From Planctomycetota bacterium (lineage in GTDB: Bacteria; Planctomycetota; JACQVX01): a stretch of 33,013 nucleotides of DNA. Made by a program: the position numbers and the translations under genes. Positions 14,300-24,485 of this stretch are shown here, piece after piece (position 1 is the first letter of the stretch; each line of letters starts with the position of its first letter). The stretch covers positions 1-33,013 of the forward strand of contig JACQVX010000002.1 in NCBI GenBank assembly GCA_016209495.1, in the 5' to 3' direction. A model generated the notes under the pieces. That model did no database searches. It had not been told where the DNA came from and saw only the letters and a program-made list of their open reading frames with translations.

Positions 14300-15937
14300 C
14301 TACGGCCGGAGGATGGCCCAGCGCGCCCGGGCGCACGAGGCGCGGAAGTCCTCCTCGGTGCCCCGCACCGCCCCGCCCTCCGCCTCCCGGCCGTCCAGCA
14401 GCCACACCAGGTCCAGCGGTCCCTGGCCCGAGGCGAGGCCCTGGAGCCAGGCCATGGCGAACTCGTGGGCGGGGAAGACCCGCCGGCCCAGGACCTCCTT
14501 CAGCGGGAAATCCAGGCCGCGCCGCCCCGCGTCCGGCTGGTAGGCCTTCCAGACCAGCTCCGAGCAGACGATGGTGTCGTCGGTGACGAAGTCGAAGTTG
14601 AAGTCGTAGGCCTTCCCCCAGTGGCCCAGGGCCGCGGTGATCGCCCCCAGGCGTTCCAGCCGGGTGAGGCGAGGCCGGAGCAAGGCGACGTAGTCCGCGT
14701 CGCAGGAATGCTCCAGGGAGCTGAAGACCACCCCCTCGCTCACCGCCTCGATGACCCGGGGCGGGTCGCCGTGAGCGGCCTCGTCCCCGGCCCACGCCGC
14801 CAGGGCCACGGGGCGAAGGGCGCGGACCAGGTCCAGGACGCCCGTGGCCCCCCGAGCGACGCACCCGGCGCGGACCTCCGGGTCCCCGTCCATGAACCGG
14901 GCCAGCTCCTCCGGCGTCCCCAGGTATAGGGCCGCGTGGGGCCAGAAGCCGGGCAGTCCCACGTTGCTCAGATAGCCGTTGCGCCGCTCCAGGATGATGT
15001 CCCCCGGCTCCAGGGCCGGCTGCATCTCCTGGACCTGGGAGCGCGCGATGAGCGGGGCGCGACCCTTCAGGCGCGTGTCCCCCATCCACTCGGCCACCTC
15101 CTTCTGGAGGGGGAACCAGCGCGCGAAGAGGTCCTCCGTGACGACGTCCTGGGCGTTGGCCAGGATCTGTGCCGCCCCCTCCTCGCGGTACCAGGCCTTC
15201 ACCCGGGGGTAGAGCCGGTCGATGGCCCCCTCCACCCAGGCGTCCGGGGCGTCCGGGGCCGCCGCGCGCCGGTCGCGGTAGTGGCCCCTCATCGGGCCGT
15301 CGTGGTAGGCGGCCAGGAGGCTCACCTCCGCCAGGGTCTGGAGGTGGAGCACCCGGAGCTTCAGCCGGCCGTAGCAGCCCGCCGGGATCCCGCGCCCCGG
15401 GTCGGCCTCATCCAGGATCGCCTCCCAGTCCCGGTCGGCGAGGAATGGGTCGATGAACTCGCGGGCCGAGTCCACCTGGAGGAGGTGGATCAGAAAGGCG
15501 ATGGCGAAGGCCCTGGAGTGCCTCCACTCGTTCCCCCCGGGGTCGAGGGAGGGGACGCCGGGGAAGCCCTGGTAGTAGACCTTCAGGTCCTCGCAACCGA
15601 TGTGGTAGTCCAGGAGCGAGGCCCAGACGTCCTTGAGCCGGCGCCTCCCGGGCGCCCCGAGGGAGGCGGCCTCTGCCGGCACCTCGCGCCTCAGGGCGGC
15701 CAGCTCGGCGGCCACGCGCTCGAGGCCGCCCCGGTAGGCCGCCAGGCGCACCATGTCGGCGGCCAGGCGGGCCTCGAACCCCGCGGGGCGCTCCCGGGCC
15801 AGGGCCGAGTCGCCGAACAACGCCTGGAGGTGGAGGAAGGGGCCGACCCGGGTGCGCAGGAGGACGTAGGCCCCCACCGCCAGGCCCAGGCCCAGGGCCG
15901 CCAGGACCAGGGCGAACCGCCGGCGCCGGCGGGTCAC
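14300..15937 (-). CDS. YiiX-type permuted NlpC/P60 (papain-like) envelope protein
   Basis: A 545-residue protein with an N-terminal membrane anchor or uncleaved signal (about 8-27) preceded by basic residues. The middle (about 30-290) is helical and unrecognised. The C-terminal part carries a permuted NlpC/P60 signature as in YiiX/YebB and poxvirus G6: LEPGDIILERR near 305, His334 in PGFWPHAALYLG, and Cys458 in TIVCSELVWKAYQ. His before Cys is the permuted order. Such enzymes cleave amide or lipid-linked bonds at the envelope; the substrate here is unknown. Its ATG overlaps the alpha-2-macroglobulin stop (ATGA), so the two are translationally coupled and probably act together in the periplasm. 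The helical N-terminal half is longer than in the minimal family members. Confidence 0.85.
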   Translation of the reverse strand: MTRRRRRFALVLAALGLGLAVGAYVLLRTRVGPFLHLQALFGDSALARERPAGFEARLAADMVRLAAYRGGLERVAAELAALRREVPAEAASLGAPGRRRLKDVWASLLDYHIGCEDLKVYYQGFPGVPSLDPGGNEWRHSRAFAIAFLIHLLQVDSAREFIDPFLADRDWEAILDEADPGRGIPAGCYGRLKLRVLHLQTLAEVSLLAAYHDGPMRGHYRDRRAAAPDAPDAWVEGAIDRLYPRVKAWYREEGAAQILANAQDVVTEDLFARWFPLQKEVAEWMGDTRLKGRAPLIARSQVQEMQPALEPGDIILERRNGYLSNVGLPGFWPHAALYLGTPEELARFMDGDPEVRAGCVARGATGVLDLVRALRPVALAAWAGDEAAHGDPPRVIEAVSEGVVFSSLEHSCDADYVALLRPRLTRLERLGAITAALGHWGKAYDFNFDFVTDDTIVCSELVWKAYQPDAGRRGLDFPLKEVLGRRVFPAHEFAMAWLQGLASGQGPLDLVWLLDGREAEGGAVRGTEEDFRASCARARWAILRP

Positions 15938-18900
15938 CGGTCCAGGACCTGGAATCGCGCCTCGTCGCCCGTGCCCCGGACCTCGGGGACGTACATGGCC
16001 TCGGCCCGGGCCGGGAGGGCGTGGAAGGCCCCGGGGACCTCGGCCCGGAGGAGGTAGCTCACCTCGTGCCTCCCCTCCGGGAGGTCCGATAGGAAGAGGG
16101 CCACCCGTTCGTCCCGGAGCTCGAGCTGGTAGCCCAGGCCCTCCCAGCGCCAGCCGCTATGCGTCTCCACGGCCTCGAGGCCCGCGGGTTTCGGGTCCTC
16201 GACGAGGATGTACTCGTAGTCGTTCTTGCTCTCGAGGGTCAGGGTGACCCGGACCCGGTCCCCGCTCTTCACCGGCGCGCCGGGCTCCAGGGGGAGGTAG
16301 GCGGCCTCCTTCCCGGGCTCCTCCACGACCCGCTCGTAGCGCCGCGCGACGAGGACCTCGTGGCCGTCGCCCCGCAGGTCCTCCTCCAGGGTGTAGAAGG
16401 CCAGGGAGGCGGACCAGTAGAGGGTCCCCTCGCCCCCCTCCCTCTCCAGGAGGACGCGGTTCTCCCCTGGCCGCAGGGCCTCGTCGGGGAGCTCCAGGAC
16501 GGCGCGCCGGTCCCGGGGGAAGGGGTCGTCCCGCCGGAACTCGAAGCTCCGCACCCTGGCCCCGTTGACGGAGACGTGGACCTGGTAGCCCGCCGCCAGC
16601 TCCCGCGAGGCCCGGAGGTAGTCGGTGAAGGCCAGGACCGCCACGGCCGTGTCCCGGGTGTTGTCCCAGCGCTCGCCACGCCGGTTGTGGACCATCCACT
16701 TCACGAGCCGGGGGACGAGGGGGTGGCCCGGGGCCGCGGCCACGTAGGCTCGCAGCGCGTGGGAGGTGGCCTGCACCGCCCCCTCGCTCCAGCGCCACCA
16801 GCCGTCGCGGCGGCCGAAGTGGGCGGTCCCGTTCTCCTCGTCGGCCACGACCAGGTCCTCCAGGTTCTCCAGGAGGACCGTGGCGCGGCGCGCGTCCCCC
16901 AGCCGGTGGAAGGCGAGCGAGAGGAGGGCGCGGGCGCAGGCGTCCAGCCTGTCGCGCCCCTCCCAGGCCCGATCCAGCTCCCTCGCGGGAATCGCGTCGG
17001 GCCCGCGGCCCGCCTGGGCCAGGGCGTGGAGGGCGAAGGCCAGCTCCTCGCCGTCCAGCTCCACCAGCCGCCCCAGGAGGAAGGCGCAGGCGCGGTCCAG
17101 GACCCCCGGGTCCACCTCGGCCCCGGCGTCGCGCGCCAGGGCCAGGCCCCAGGCCACGTAGGAGGTCATCCACGGCCTGGAGCCGTCGTCGCGCCACCAG
17201 CCCCAGCCGCCGTCCGCGTGCTGGAAGTCGTGGAGCCGCGCGAGGCCCGCGCGGACCTTGGCGGGCAGGTCGTGCGCCACCTCCGGGGCCTCGACCCCCA
17301 GGTCCCGCAAGGTGCGGCTCACGATGACGCTGGGGACGAAGCGGCTCAGGGTCTGCTCGACGCAGCCGTACGGGTAGCCGGCCAGGTAGGGGAGGGCGTC
17401 CAGCATGGCGGCGGCGATGGAGGGGGAGAGGGTGACCGAGAGCCGTGTGGCGGCGGGGTTCCGCGCCTCGGGGAGCCTCAGCACGACCTCGGCGCGGTCC
17501 CGGGTGGAGCCTACCCGGGTCAGGACCTGCTCCATGCCGTGGGGGAGGACCGGGTAGTCGCGCGCCATGGCGTCCGACTCCAGGCGGGTGCGGGCCGAGG
17601 CCGTGAGCCTCGCCGTCCCGGCCAAGACGGCCTCGCAGGCCCAGTCCACGCGCGCCTCCCCGCCGGCGGGGACGGTGACGCGCCGCACCGCCTCGCCCAG
17701 GAGCCGGAGCCCCGAGGGGTCCAGGGAGACCTCGGCCTCCAGGTCCTCGGGGTAGCGGTTGTTGACGATGGCGGAGATGGTCACCTGGTCCCGCTCCACG
17801 AAGAAGCGCGGGGCCTGGAGCCTGCACATGAGGTTCTTCTGGGTCTTGAGGGCCGCGCGGCCCTGTCCCACCCGCGGGCCACGGTCGAAGGCCCGGGCGG
17901 TGGCGCGCCACTCGGTGAGGGAGTCGGGCAGTTCCACGCGCACCGTGGTCCGGCCCTCGGCCCCCGTGCGGACGGTGGCGGCCCAGAAGGCCGTGGCGCG
18001 GAAGTCCTCCCGCACTGCCGCCACCGGCGCCAGGGCCACCTCGCCCCCTTGCTCGGCGGGCGCGCCGCTGCCTTCCGATTTCGCCCTCGCGGCGCCTTCC
18101 ATGGCCATGGGCGGGGCCGTGGGACGGGGGGCCTCGCCGCCGACCTCATCGCCGGCGTAGGCGGCGCCCCGGGCCTCGGCGAACCTGTCGCCCCCCCCGT
18201 CCCCCTCGGGGCCGGCGGAGGCCGTCTCCTCGGACTTCGTCCGGTAGCGGATCGCCTGGAACGAGGACGTGGTGTAGACCGCCAGGGGACGCACCTCGCC
18301 GTAGAAGAAGCGCTCCACCGGCAGGGCCAGCTCGGACTGGATGGCGTGCACCGACTCGTCCACCACGGCCAGGGAGACCTGGGCGTCCACGGGCGCGCCG
18401 TCGTGGCCCCGGGCGCTGACCTCCAGGGAGGCCGCCTCGCCGGGCCTCACGGTCTCCCGGTCCGGCTTCACCTCCACATGGATGAAGGCCTCCACCGGGG
18501 GCACCACCACCTGCACCGTGTCCACGTGCATCCTCGCGTCCCGCACCAGGGCCGCGGTGACGTGGACGTTGGGGGCGAAGCCCGCCTCCACCGGCAGCTC
18601 CAGGGCCCGGGCCCGACCGGCGAGCCTCAGCACCTGGTGCTGGACCACTCCCTCCGCCTCGACGGAGAGTAGGACCGTGGCCCCCTCGAAGGCGCTGGCT
18701 ACCAGGACCCGCGCGCGGTCGCCGGGCCGGTAGGTGTCCCGGTCCATGGCGAGCTTCAGGCCCGAGGTGTGATAGCCCAGCCAGGCCTCGTCCTCCCCGG
18801 CCACCCAGAACCAGGCCGCCGCCTCGATGGGCGGGCCCCCTTCCCGGGGGCAGACCATCCGCAGGCGGTAATAGCCCGGGGCCTCCACCACGAATTCGGC

Positions 18901-21327
18901 GGCGCCCTCCCCGTCGGCCCCGGTGGCCGCCGCGAGCGCGCGGACCTCCTCGTGGTCGTAGTCTCCCCGCTCCTCGTTCCAGGCGGCCCGCTCCAGGAGG
19001 AGCCGCCCCTCCACCGAGACCGGCTTCCCGTTGGGGCTGGCCGCGGCGAGGCGGACCTCCACCCGGTCCCCGGGCGCGTGGACCCAGCGCGCGGGCTCCA
19101 CCAGGACGAACCAGGGGTCCTCGGTGACGCGCACCTGGGAGGTCCCGGTCACCTCCCGGCGGCTGCGGTCCACGGCCCGGACCTCCACGGTGTACTCCAC
19201 GTCGTCCTGCCCTCGACGGCGCCCCTCGGCCGCGAGGCCCGGGGCCGCCGTGGCCAGGTCGAAGTGGAAGGCCCCCTCCGCGTCCGTCCGCCCGCTGAAG
19301 GTGGCCACGTGCTCGCCGGGCCCCCAGCCCCAGGCCCACCGCTCCCCGCGGTCCATTCCCTCGTAGTACCAGGGGAACTCCCGCGTCCGGGGGAAGGCGT
19401 GCCAGTAAGGCCGGCGGTAGACCAGGGCCTCGACCTCGGCCTCGCTGACCGGCCCGCCGAAGTAGTACTCCACCCGCACCGCGAGCCCCAGGGTGTCCCC
19501 CAGCCGGTAGTCCGGCCTGTCCGGGGTGACGGAGAGGCGGAACTCCGGGAGCTTGTACTCCTCCACCCGGAACTGCCCCCAGCCCGTGCCGCTCCCCCGC
19601 TCGTCCTCCACCTGTACATGCCACATCCCCAGCGGCGGCTCCTCCGCCAGGGCCAGCTCCCCCATCACCGTCCCGAACTCGTCGGCCTCCAGGCGGGATT
19701 CCAGGACCCTCTCCCCGGAGGGGTCCTGCACCCTGACCATCACGGCCTCGCCCGCCACGGGCTTCCACGCCCCTTCCGGGTCGCGGTGGCGCGTCACGCA
19801 TCGGAAGTGCACCGTCTCCCCGGGGCGATAGGCCGGCCGGTCCGTCTCGACGTAGGCGCGCGTCTCGACCTCCCGCCGGGACCACCAGCCGGTGCTGGAG
19901 TGGGCGATGGCGTGCCGGTCGCCGGCCTGGGCTCGGACGAAGAGGCTGGTGTGGCTCGTCCCCTCCGGCCGGGTCCAGGTCCAGGTCCCTTGCTCGTCGC
20001 TCGTCCCCTCCGCGTCCCGCCAGTCGCCCCCGTCGTGCCAGGCCAGGCGCACCGCCGCCCCCGCCACCGGGCGCCCGCTCAGGGCGTCCACGCACCAGAC
20101 CAGGGCCCCCTGGTGGGAGCCCTTCACCACGAGGGCCAGGTCCGTCACGAGGAGGACCGCCGTCGCCTCGGGGGCGCCCTCTCCCCGGGCCACGATCCAG
20201 TAGACCCCCAGTCCCTCGGCCCCCGGGATCGGGACCTGGCGCTGGCCCCAGGCGTGATCGCCCTTGTCCTCCAGAGCCAGCTCCCAGGGGACGGGCTCGC
20301 CTTGGCGACCGGCGCGGACCATGGCGTCCCACTCGTCGCCGCGCCCCGCCCCTGCCCTGGCGGGCTCGGAGCGCCAGGTCTCGACCTCGGCCCGCGCCAG
20401 GTTGCGCCAACGGACCCAGAGGACCGGCGGCACCCCGGGGAGGAAGGCCGAGGGGACGCCGATCTCGAGGCGCGGACGCTCCATCTCCCGCACGGCCTCG
20501 GCGGCCGCGCGGGCGTGACGATGCTCGCCCGGCCGCCAGCGGGCGGAGATCCGCTCGTAGAGGCCCTTGGCCTCCAGGAAACGGCCCGCCGCCGCCCGGT
20601 GCTCTGCCAGGGCGAGGCAGGCGTCGCCCCAGGCCTCGGTCGCGGGGAACTCCTCGATGACCGCGGCGAGGAGCCCCTCGGCCCGGGCGCGGCGCTCCTC
20701 GGTGAGCGACCACGAGCGGCCCAGCATGGCGGACCCCAGCGCCAGGTGCAGCCCGGCCACCACCTCCGCCGGGGGCTTGTGGCCCACGGCCTCGTCGAAG
20801 AGGGCGTCCACCCGCCCCGGCTCCAGGGCGTCGTGGCGCAAGGCGAGCAGTTCCTGAACGGCGAGGGCGAACTCCGCCGCCAGGTCTTCCGTGCGCAGCT
20901 CCGCCAGGAAGGGGCGGAATCCCTCCAGGGCATCGGCGTAGAGCCGGTCCACGCGCTCGGGGTCGTTCCAGAGGGCCCAGCGCGCCCGGAGCGCCGCCGC
21001 GTCTCGGAGGGCGCGGGCGCGCCAGAGGTCCCGCACCTCCCCGGCCGCCACCGCCTCCAGCCGCGTCGTGGCCGCCTCCCACCCCTCGTAGTCCGCGAGC
21101 TGGGCCTCGCACCAGGCCGCCCGGTAGGTGGCCTCCCGGGCCCTGGGTCCCTCGGGGAAACGCGCCAGGAGGTCCTCGAATCCCGCCTGGGCCTTCTTGT
21201 AGGACTTGTCCTCCAGGTGCCGCCGGGCGGCCAGGTAGGTGTCCTCCTCCGACGGGGCCTGGCCCAGGACGGCGGCGGCCATGACCCAGAAGACGAGGGC
21301 GGGGGAGGCGACGTGACGCGGGCTCAT
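15934..21327 (-). CDS. Bacterial alpha-2-macroglobulin with thioester motif
   Basis: A 1,797-residue exported protein. A signal peptide (about 1-24, ending LGQA) is followed by a TPR-like helical region (about 27-250), then macroglobulin domains. MG2 carries TDRPAYRPGETVHF near 494. The central alpha-2-macroglobulin domain (WAATVRTG to ELPDSLTEWR) starts near 1,110. The thioester domain contains GYPYGCVEQT with Cys1322-Val-Glu-Gln1325, and the helical toroid (HADGGWGWWRDD) and a C-terminal beta region follow. In this family Cys and Gln form a thioester that covalently traps attacking proteases. The motif is complete, unlike YfaS-type members that have lost it. Many bacterial members neighbour penicillin-binding protein 1C; here the partner is an overlapping NlpC/P60-type gene. 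The start has GGAG about 10 bp upstream. It likely protects the periplasm or cell surface. Confidence 0.93.
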   Translation of the reverse strand: MSPRHVASPALVFWVMAAAVLGQAPSEEDTYLAARRHLEDKSYKKAQAGFEDLLARFPEGPRAREATYRAAWCEAQLADYEGWEAATTRLEAVAAGEVRDLWRARALRDAAALRARWALWNDPERVDRLYADALEGFRPFLAELRTEDLAAEFALAVQELLALRHDALEPGRVDALFDEAVGHKPPAEVVAGLHLALGSAMLGRSWSLTEERRARAEGLLAAVIEEFPATEAWGDACLALAEHRAAAGRFLEAKGLYERISARWRPGEHRHARAAAEAVREMERPRLEIGVPSAFLPGVPPVLWVRWRNLARAEVETWRSEPARAGAGRGDEWDAMVRAGRQGEPVPWELALEDKGDHAWGQRQVPIPGAEGLGVYWIVARGEGAPEATAVLLVTDLALVVKGSHQGALVWCVDALSGRPVAGAAVRLAWHDGGDWRDAEGTSDEQGTWTWTRPEGTSHTSLFVRAQAGDRHAIAHSSTGWWSRREVETRAYVETDRPAYRPGETVHFRCVTRHRDPEGAWKPVAGEAVMVRVQDPSGERVLESRLEADEFGTVMGELALAEEPPLGMWHVQVEDERGSGTGWGQFRVEEYKLPEFRLSVTPDRPDYRLGDTLGLAVRVEYYFGGPVSEAEVEALVYRRPYWHAFPRTREFPWYYEGMDRGERWAWGWGPGEHVATFSGRTDAEGAFHFDLATAAPGLAAEGRRRGQDDVEYTVEVRAVDRSRREVTGTSQVRVTEDPWFVLVEPARWVHAPGDRVEVRLAAASPNGKPVSVEGRLLLERAAWNEERGDYDHEEVRALAAATGADGEGAAEFVVEAPGYYRLRMVCPREGGPPIEAAAWFWVAGEDEAWLGYHTSGLKLAMDRDTYRPGDRARVLVASAFEGATVLLSVEAEGVVQHQVLRLAGRARALELPVEAGFAPNVHVTAALVRDARMHVDTVQVVVPPVEAFIHVEVKPDRETVRPGEAASLEVSARGHDGAPVDAQVSLAVVDESVHAIQSELALPVERFFYGEVRPLAVYTTSSFQAIRYRTKSEETASAGPEGDGGGDRFAEARGAAYAGDEVGGEAPRPTAPPMAMEGAARAKSEGSGAPAEQGGEVALAPVAAVREDFRATAFWAATVRTGAEGRTTVRVELPDSLTEWRATARAFDRGPRVGQGRAALKTQKNLMCRLQAPRFFVERDQVTISAIVNNRYPEDLEAEVSLDPSGLRLLGEAVRRVTVPAGGEARVDWACEAVLAGTARLTASARTRLESDAMARDYPVLPHGMEQVLTRVGSTRDRAEVVLRLPEARNPAATRLSVTLSPSIAAAMLDALPYLAGYPYGCVEQTLSRFVPSVIVSRTLRDLGVEAPEVAHDLPAKVRAGLARLHDFQHADGGWGWWRDDGSRPWMTSYVAWGLALARDAGAEVDPGVLDRACAFLLGRLVELDGEELAFALHALAQAGRGPDAIPARELDRAWEGRDRLDACARALLSLAFHRLGDARRATVLLENLEDLVVADEENGTAHFGRRDGWWRWSEGAVQATSHALRAYVAAAPGHPLVPRLVKWMVHNRRGERWDNTRDTAVAVLAFTDYLRASRELAAGYQVHVSVNGARVRSFEFRRDDPFPRDRRAVLELPDEALRPGENRVLLEREGGEGTLYWSASLAFYTLEEDLRGDGHEVLVARRYERVVEEPGKEAAYLPLEPGAPVKSGDRVRVTLTLESKNDYEYILVEDPKPAGLEAVETHSGWRWEGLGYQLELRDERVALFLSDLPEGRHEVSYLLRAEVPGAFHALPARAEAMYVPEVRGTGDEARFQVLDR

Positions 21328-21354
21328 GGGCGCGGCTCCGGGGGTTCGGGGCGA

Positions 21355-21385
21355 CCTAGATGACAGGTGTGCAGGGCGACGTCAA
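21355..21385 (-). promoter_or_regulatory. Weak promoter candidate before the alpha-2-macroglobulin gene
   Basis: TTGACG at 21385-21380 lies in the 101-bp gap between the kinase and the alpha-2-macroglobulin gene. The best -10 match, TCTAGG at 21360-21355, has a long 19-bp spacer and only partial consensus, so read-through from upstream is equally possible. Confidence 0.3.
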
Positions 21386-21428
21386 CAGGGTTCGGACGCG
21401 CGGGACGCGCGGCGGTTCCGCGCGCGCC

Positions 21429-24400
21429 CTACTTCAGCAGCTCCCGCAGCCAGACCTCGGAGGGCCGCCCCCACGCGCGGAAGTCGTCGTGGAGGACCGA
21501 GGAGCTGGGGGCGGAGGGCCCTGCCTTCTCATCGTTCATGAGCCAGAAGCCGGCGCGCCCGTCCGGGAGGGGCTCGGGGTCCTCCCCCTCCGCCATGCGC
21601 TTGTCGTTGAGGTAGAGCGCGAGCCCGGTCCCCTTGCGGACGAGGCGCAGCCGGAACTCCGTCCCGGCGCCGATGGTCCCGGCCTGCAAGGCGATCATCC
21701 GCTCGTCGTCGCCGTCGAGGCGCACGATGGCGATCACCCGCTCGCGCGGGTTCACCAGCCCCATGTAACGCCTCCCTTCCCCGTCGTCCGCGAGGGAGAC
21801 CCCGGTCACCAGGCCCGCGCCCTGCGCCTCGCTCACCGCCACCTCCGCCGCCACGTCTCCCTCCCAGGCCCCCTCGTGGATGCACCCCACCCACGGCGAC
21901 CCGTCCCGGGTGGCGCGTCCCTGGAGGGCACCCGCGCGGTGGAACGCGAATCCCACCCCCACGCTCACCCCGCGGACCCAGCCCACGGGCTCGAAGTCGT
22001 CGAGCTGCCCCTCGTGGCGAAAGTCGTAGGTCAGCGAGATCCCGTTCGCGCCCTCGGCACGGACCTGGCCGCCCAGGCGGTCCTTCATCCGCCGGAGGAG
22101 CGCCTTTCCCCGGGGCAACGCCGACGGGGCGGGGGTCGGCTCCCCCCCGGAATGGGGCCGCGCCTCGGCCCCCTCCCGCGGGCCGAACACCTCGGCGACC
22201 AGTTCCTCGAGGCCCGTCGCGTCCACGCCCTCCGAGCGGGCGCCGTCCACCGCCCTCCAGGCCGCCCCGGCGTCTCCTTCCGCCACCAGGAAGAGGATGG
22301 TGCGGTACCAGTAGGGAGCCCCACCTGCCGCGTCCAGGGAGGCGCCCGCGTCCGCCAGCTCGGTGACCGTGGCCGAGGCGAGCTGGGCCGGCGCATCCTC
22401 CCCCTCGATGGCCTCCGCGCCCGGGCTCCCCACGCGAACGCGCCCGGCGTCCGTCACCACCACGGCCACCTCGCCCGTCACCTCCTCCAGGGTGCCGGAC
22501 AGCGGTCCGTCTCCGTCGCGGAGCGCCCACGTCACGCGTCGGCCCAGGGACGGGGCCATCCCCTTGCGGACCCAATCCCAATAGGCGATCACGTGCTGCA
22601 CCAGCTCGCCCGTCTCGTGGGCCTTTCGCGTGGCCTCCTCATCCCTGGCGGCCTCCTCGATGGCGGCCGCGGCCTGCAGGGCGCGGCCGTAGTTCCGCGA
22701 GCGCAGCAGCGTCAGGAAGTCCGCCGTGCTCATGGAGGCTGCCTCCGCCCGCACCAGCCTGGCCTCGTGCTCTTCGGCCCACTGGCGCACCTGGGGGTGA
22801 TCCACCTGGCGGAGCGCCTGGATGAACCTGCGGGCCTCGTCGAACCTACCGGTCCGGAGTAGCTGGGCGAAGCGCACCTCCTCCCGGATCAGCCTCCCGA
22901 CGAAGGCGGCGAACACCTGGACCTGCCCGGACCGGATCTCCTCCGGGGAGAGGGCGGCGGAGAACTCCGCGGGCAGGGACTCCAGGGCCGCGAGGACCTC
23001 CAGCGTCTTGCCCTCCCGGATGGCCTGCACCTGCTCCTCGCACCAGGCCGCGTAACGCCCCTGGACGTCCTGCCGACGGCCCAGGAAGGCGATGCGCGCC
23101 GCCGCCTCCTTCGCCTCCATGGTGTCCGGGTAGCGCTCCGCGAGGGTCTCCCAGAGGGAGATGGCCCCGGGGACGTCGTCCGGGTGGGCCACCTCGTAGT
23201 CCCGGGCGGCCTGGGCGTCCCGGCCCGCCCGGGGGTCGCTCGGCGCGAGGACCGCGCCGGGGGGCTCGACGACGGGCTCCACCTCTGGCGCAGGCTCGAC
23301 CGCCGGCGGCACGACAGGGACCGGGCCCTCGACGACGGTGGGGGAGACGGTGGGGGCGCTCGGCACCGCGGGCAGCGCCGGCCCGTCCGGAGGGCGGGAG
23401 GCCAGGAAGAAGGCCACGACCACCAGGAGGGCGGCCGCCCCCCCGCCCGCGGCGGCCAGACGGTGGCGGGTCCAGGGGATCTTCCGGGTCCCCAGGTCCA
23501 CCGTGGGGGTGGAATCGAGCGCGCCCGGCCCCGCCGCCGCGGCGGCCGCGCGCGCCGGGGTCGCCGTGGTGAGCCTCCCCGAACCGGTGAGATGGAGGGC
23601 CCTCCCGGACGCGCCGCCCCGGACGGCCTGCACCACCTCGGCGGCGTCCTGGAAGCGATCCGCCGGGTCCTTGGCCATGAGGCGCATCGCCAGGCCCCGG
23701 GCCACCTCCGGTAGCCCCTCCACCCGGTCTGCCGGGTCCGGGATGGGGGCCGTCTTGTGCTGGATCAGGACGTCCAGGACGCTGTCCGAATAGTAGGGAA
23801 GGGCCCCGGTGAGCATCTGGTAGAGGGTGACCCCCAGGGCATAGAGGTCCGCGCGGGAGTCCACCTCCCTCGCCTCGCACTGCTCCGGGGCCATGTAGAA
23901 GGGCGTCCCGAGGATGGTCCCCGACTGGGTGAGCCCCCCCCCGGCGCTCACGGGTCTCGCCAGGCCGAAGTCGGCGACCAGGACCCGCCCGTCGCGGGTG
24001 ATCAGGATGTTGTCCGGCTTCACGTCCCGGTGGACCAGCCCCTGGCGGTGGGCCGCGGCCAGGCCCTTGGCCACCTCCCGGACGATGACCAGGGCCTTGC
24101 CGGGCGGGAGCGGGCCGTGGCGCTTGAGGACGTCCCCCAGGCTCTGACCCTCCACGAACTGCATCACCAGGAAGTCCAGCCCCTCCTCGTGCCCCACGTC
24201 GTGCACCGTGACCACGTTGGGGTGGTCGATGCGGGCCGCGACCCGGGCCTCCCGGGTGAAACGGTCCCTGGCCTCGGGAGAGGTGACCATCTCCGGGGGG
24301 AGGACCTTGAGGGCGACGGTCTTCTCGAGGGTGAGGTGGGTGGCCTGGTAGACGGCCCCCATACCGCCCTGGCCCAGCTTCTTCTCGATGCGGTAGCCCC

Positions 24401-24440
24401 GGAGGGTGCGACCGACCAGGTTGTCGGAGGGCTGGGCCAC
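21429..24440 (-). CDS. Receptor Ser/Thr protein kinase with LamG-like sensor end
   Basis: A 1,003-residue protein from GTG 24440, with AGGGGAGG six bases upstream. The kinase domain spans about 13-275 with GQGGMG at 23-28, Lys45, HRD 137-139, Asn144, DFG 157-159 and APE 184-186, all intact. It is followed by an Ala/Gly linker, one transmembrane helix (about 328-348), a Pro/Val-rich spacer and an outside part. That part has helical TPR-like repeats (about 410-640) and a beta-rich C-terminal domain with DFRHEGQLDDFEPV, FRLRLVRKGTGLALYLND and GRAGFWLMND, resembling LamG or DUF1080-type jelly rolls that bind sugars. A PknB-family receptor that senses an envelope or polysaccharide signal is inferred. 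It lies 45 bp after the response regulator and is probably co-transcribed with it. Confidence 0.92.
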   Translation of the reverse strand: MAQPSDNLVGRTLRGYRIEKKLGQGGMGAVYQATHLTLEKTVALKVLPPEMVTSPEARDRFTREARVAARIDHPNVVTVHDVGHEEGLDFLVMQFVEGQSLGDVLKRHGPLPPGKALVIVREVAKGLAAAHRQGLVHRDVKPDNILITRDGRVLVADFGLARPVSAGGGLTQSGTILGTPFYMAPEQCEAREVDSRADLYALGVTLYQMLTGALPYYSDSVLDVLIQHKTAPIPDPADRVEGLPEVARGLAMRLMAKDPADRFQDAAEVVQAVRGGASGRALHLTGSGRLTTATPARAAAAAAGPGALDSTPTVDLGTRKIPWTRHRLAAAGGGAAALLVVVAFFLASRPPDGPALPAVPSAPTVSPTVVEGPVPVVPPAVEPAPEVEPVVEPPGAVLAPSDPRAGRDAQAARDYEVAHPDDVPGAISLWETLAERYPDTMEAKEAAARIAFLGRRQDVQGRYAAWCEEQVQAIREGKTLEVLAALESLPAEFSAALSPEEIRSGQVQVFAAFVGRLIREEVRFAQLLRTGRFDEARRFIQALRQVDHPQVRQWAEEHEARLVRAEAASMSTADFLTLLRSRNYGRALQAAAAIEEAARDEEATRKAHETGELVQHVIAYWDWVRKGMAPSLGRRVTWALRDGDGPLSGTLEEVTGEVAVVVTDAGRVRVGSPGAEAIEGEDAPAQLASATVTELADAGASLDAAGGAPYWYRTILFLVAEGDAGAAWRAVDGARSEGVDATGLEELVAEVFGPREGAEARPHSGGEPTPAPSALPRGKALLRRMKDRLGGQVRAEGANGISLTYDFRHEGQLDDFEPVGWVRGVSVGVGFAFHRAGALQGRATRDGSPWVGCIHEGAWEGDVAAEVAVSEAQGAGLVTGVSLADDGEGRRYMGLVNPRERVIAIVRLDGDDERMIALQAGTIGAGTEFRLRLVRKGTGLALYLNDKRMAEGEDPEPLPDGRAGFWLMNDEKAGPSAPSSSVLHDDFRAWGRPSEVWLRELLK

Positions 24441-24485
24441 GACGTCCTCCCCTTCACGATAACCCGGGCGGGGCCCCCGGGTTTC

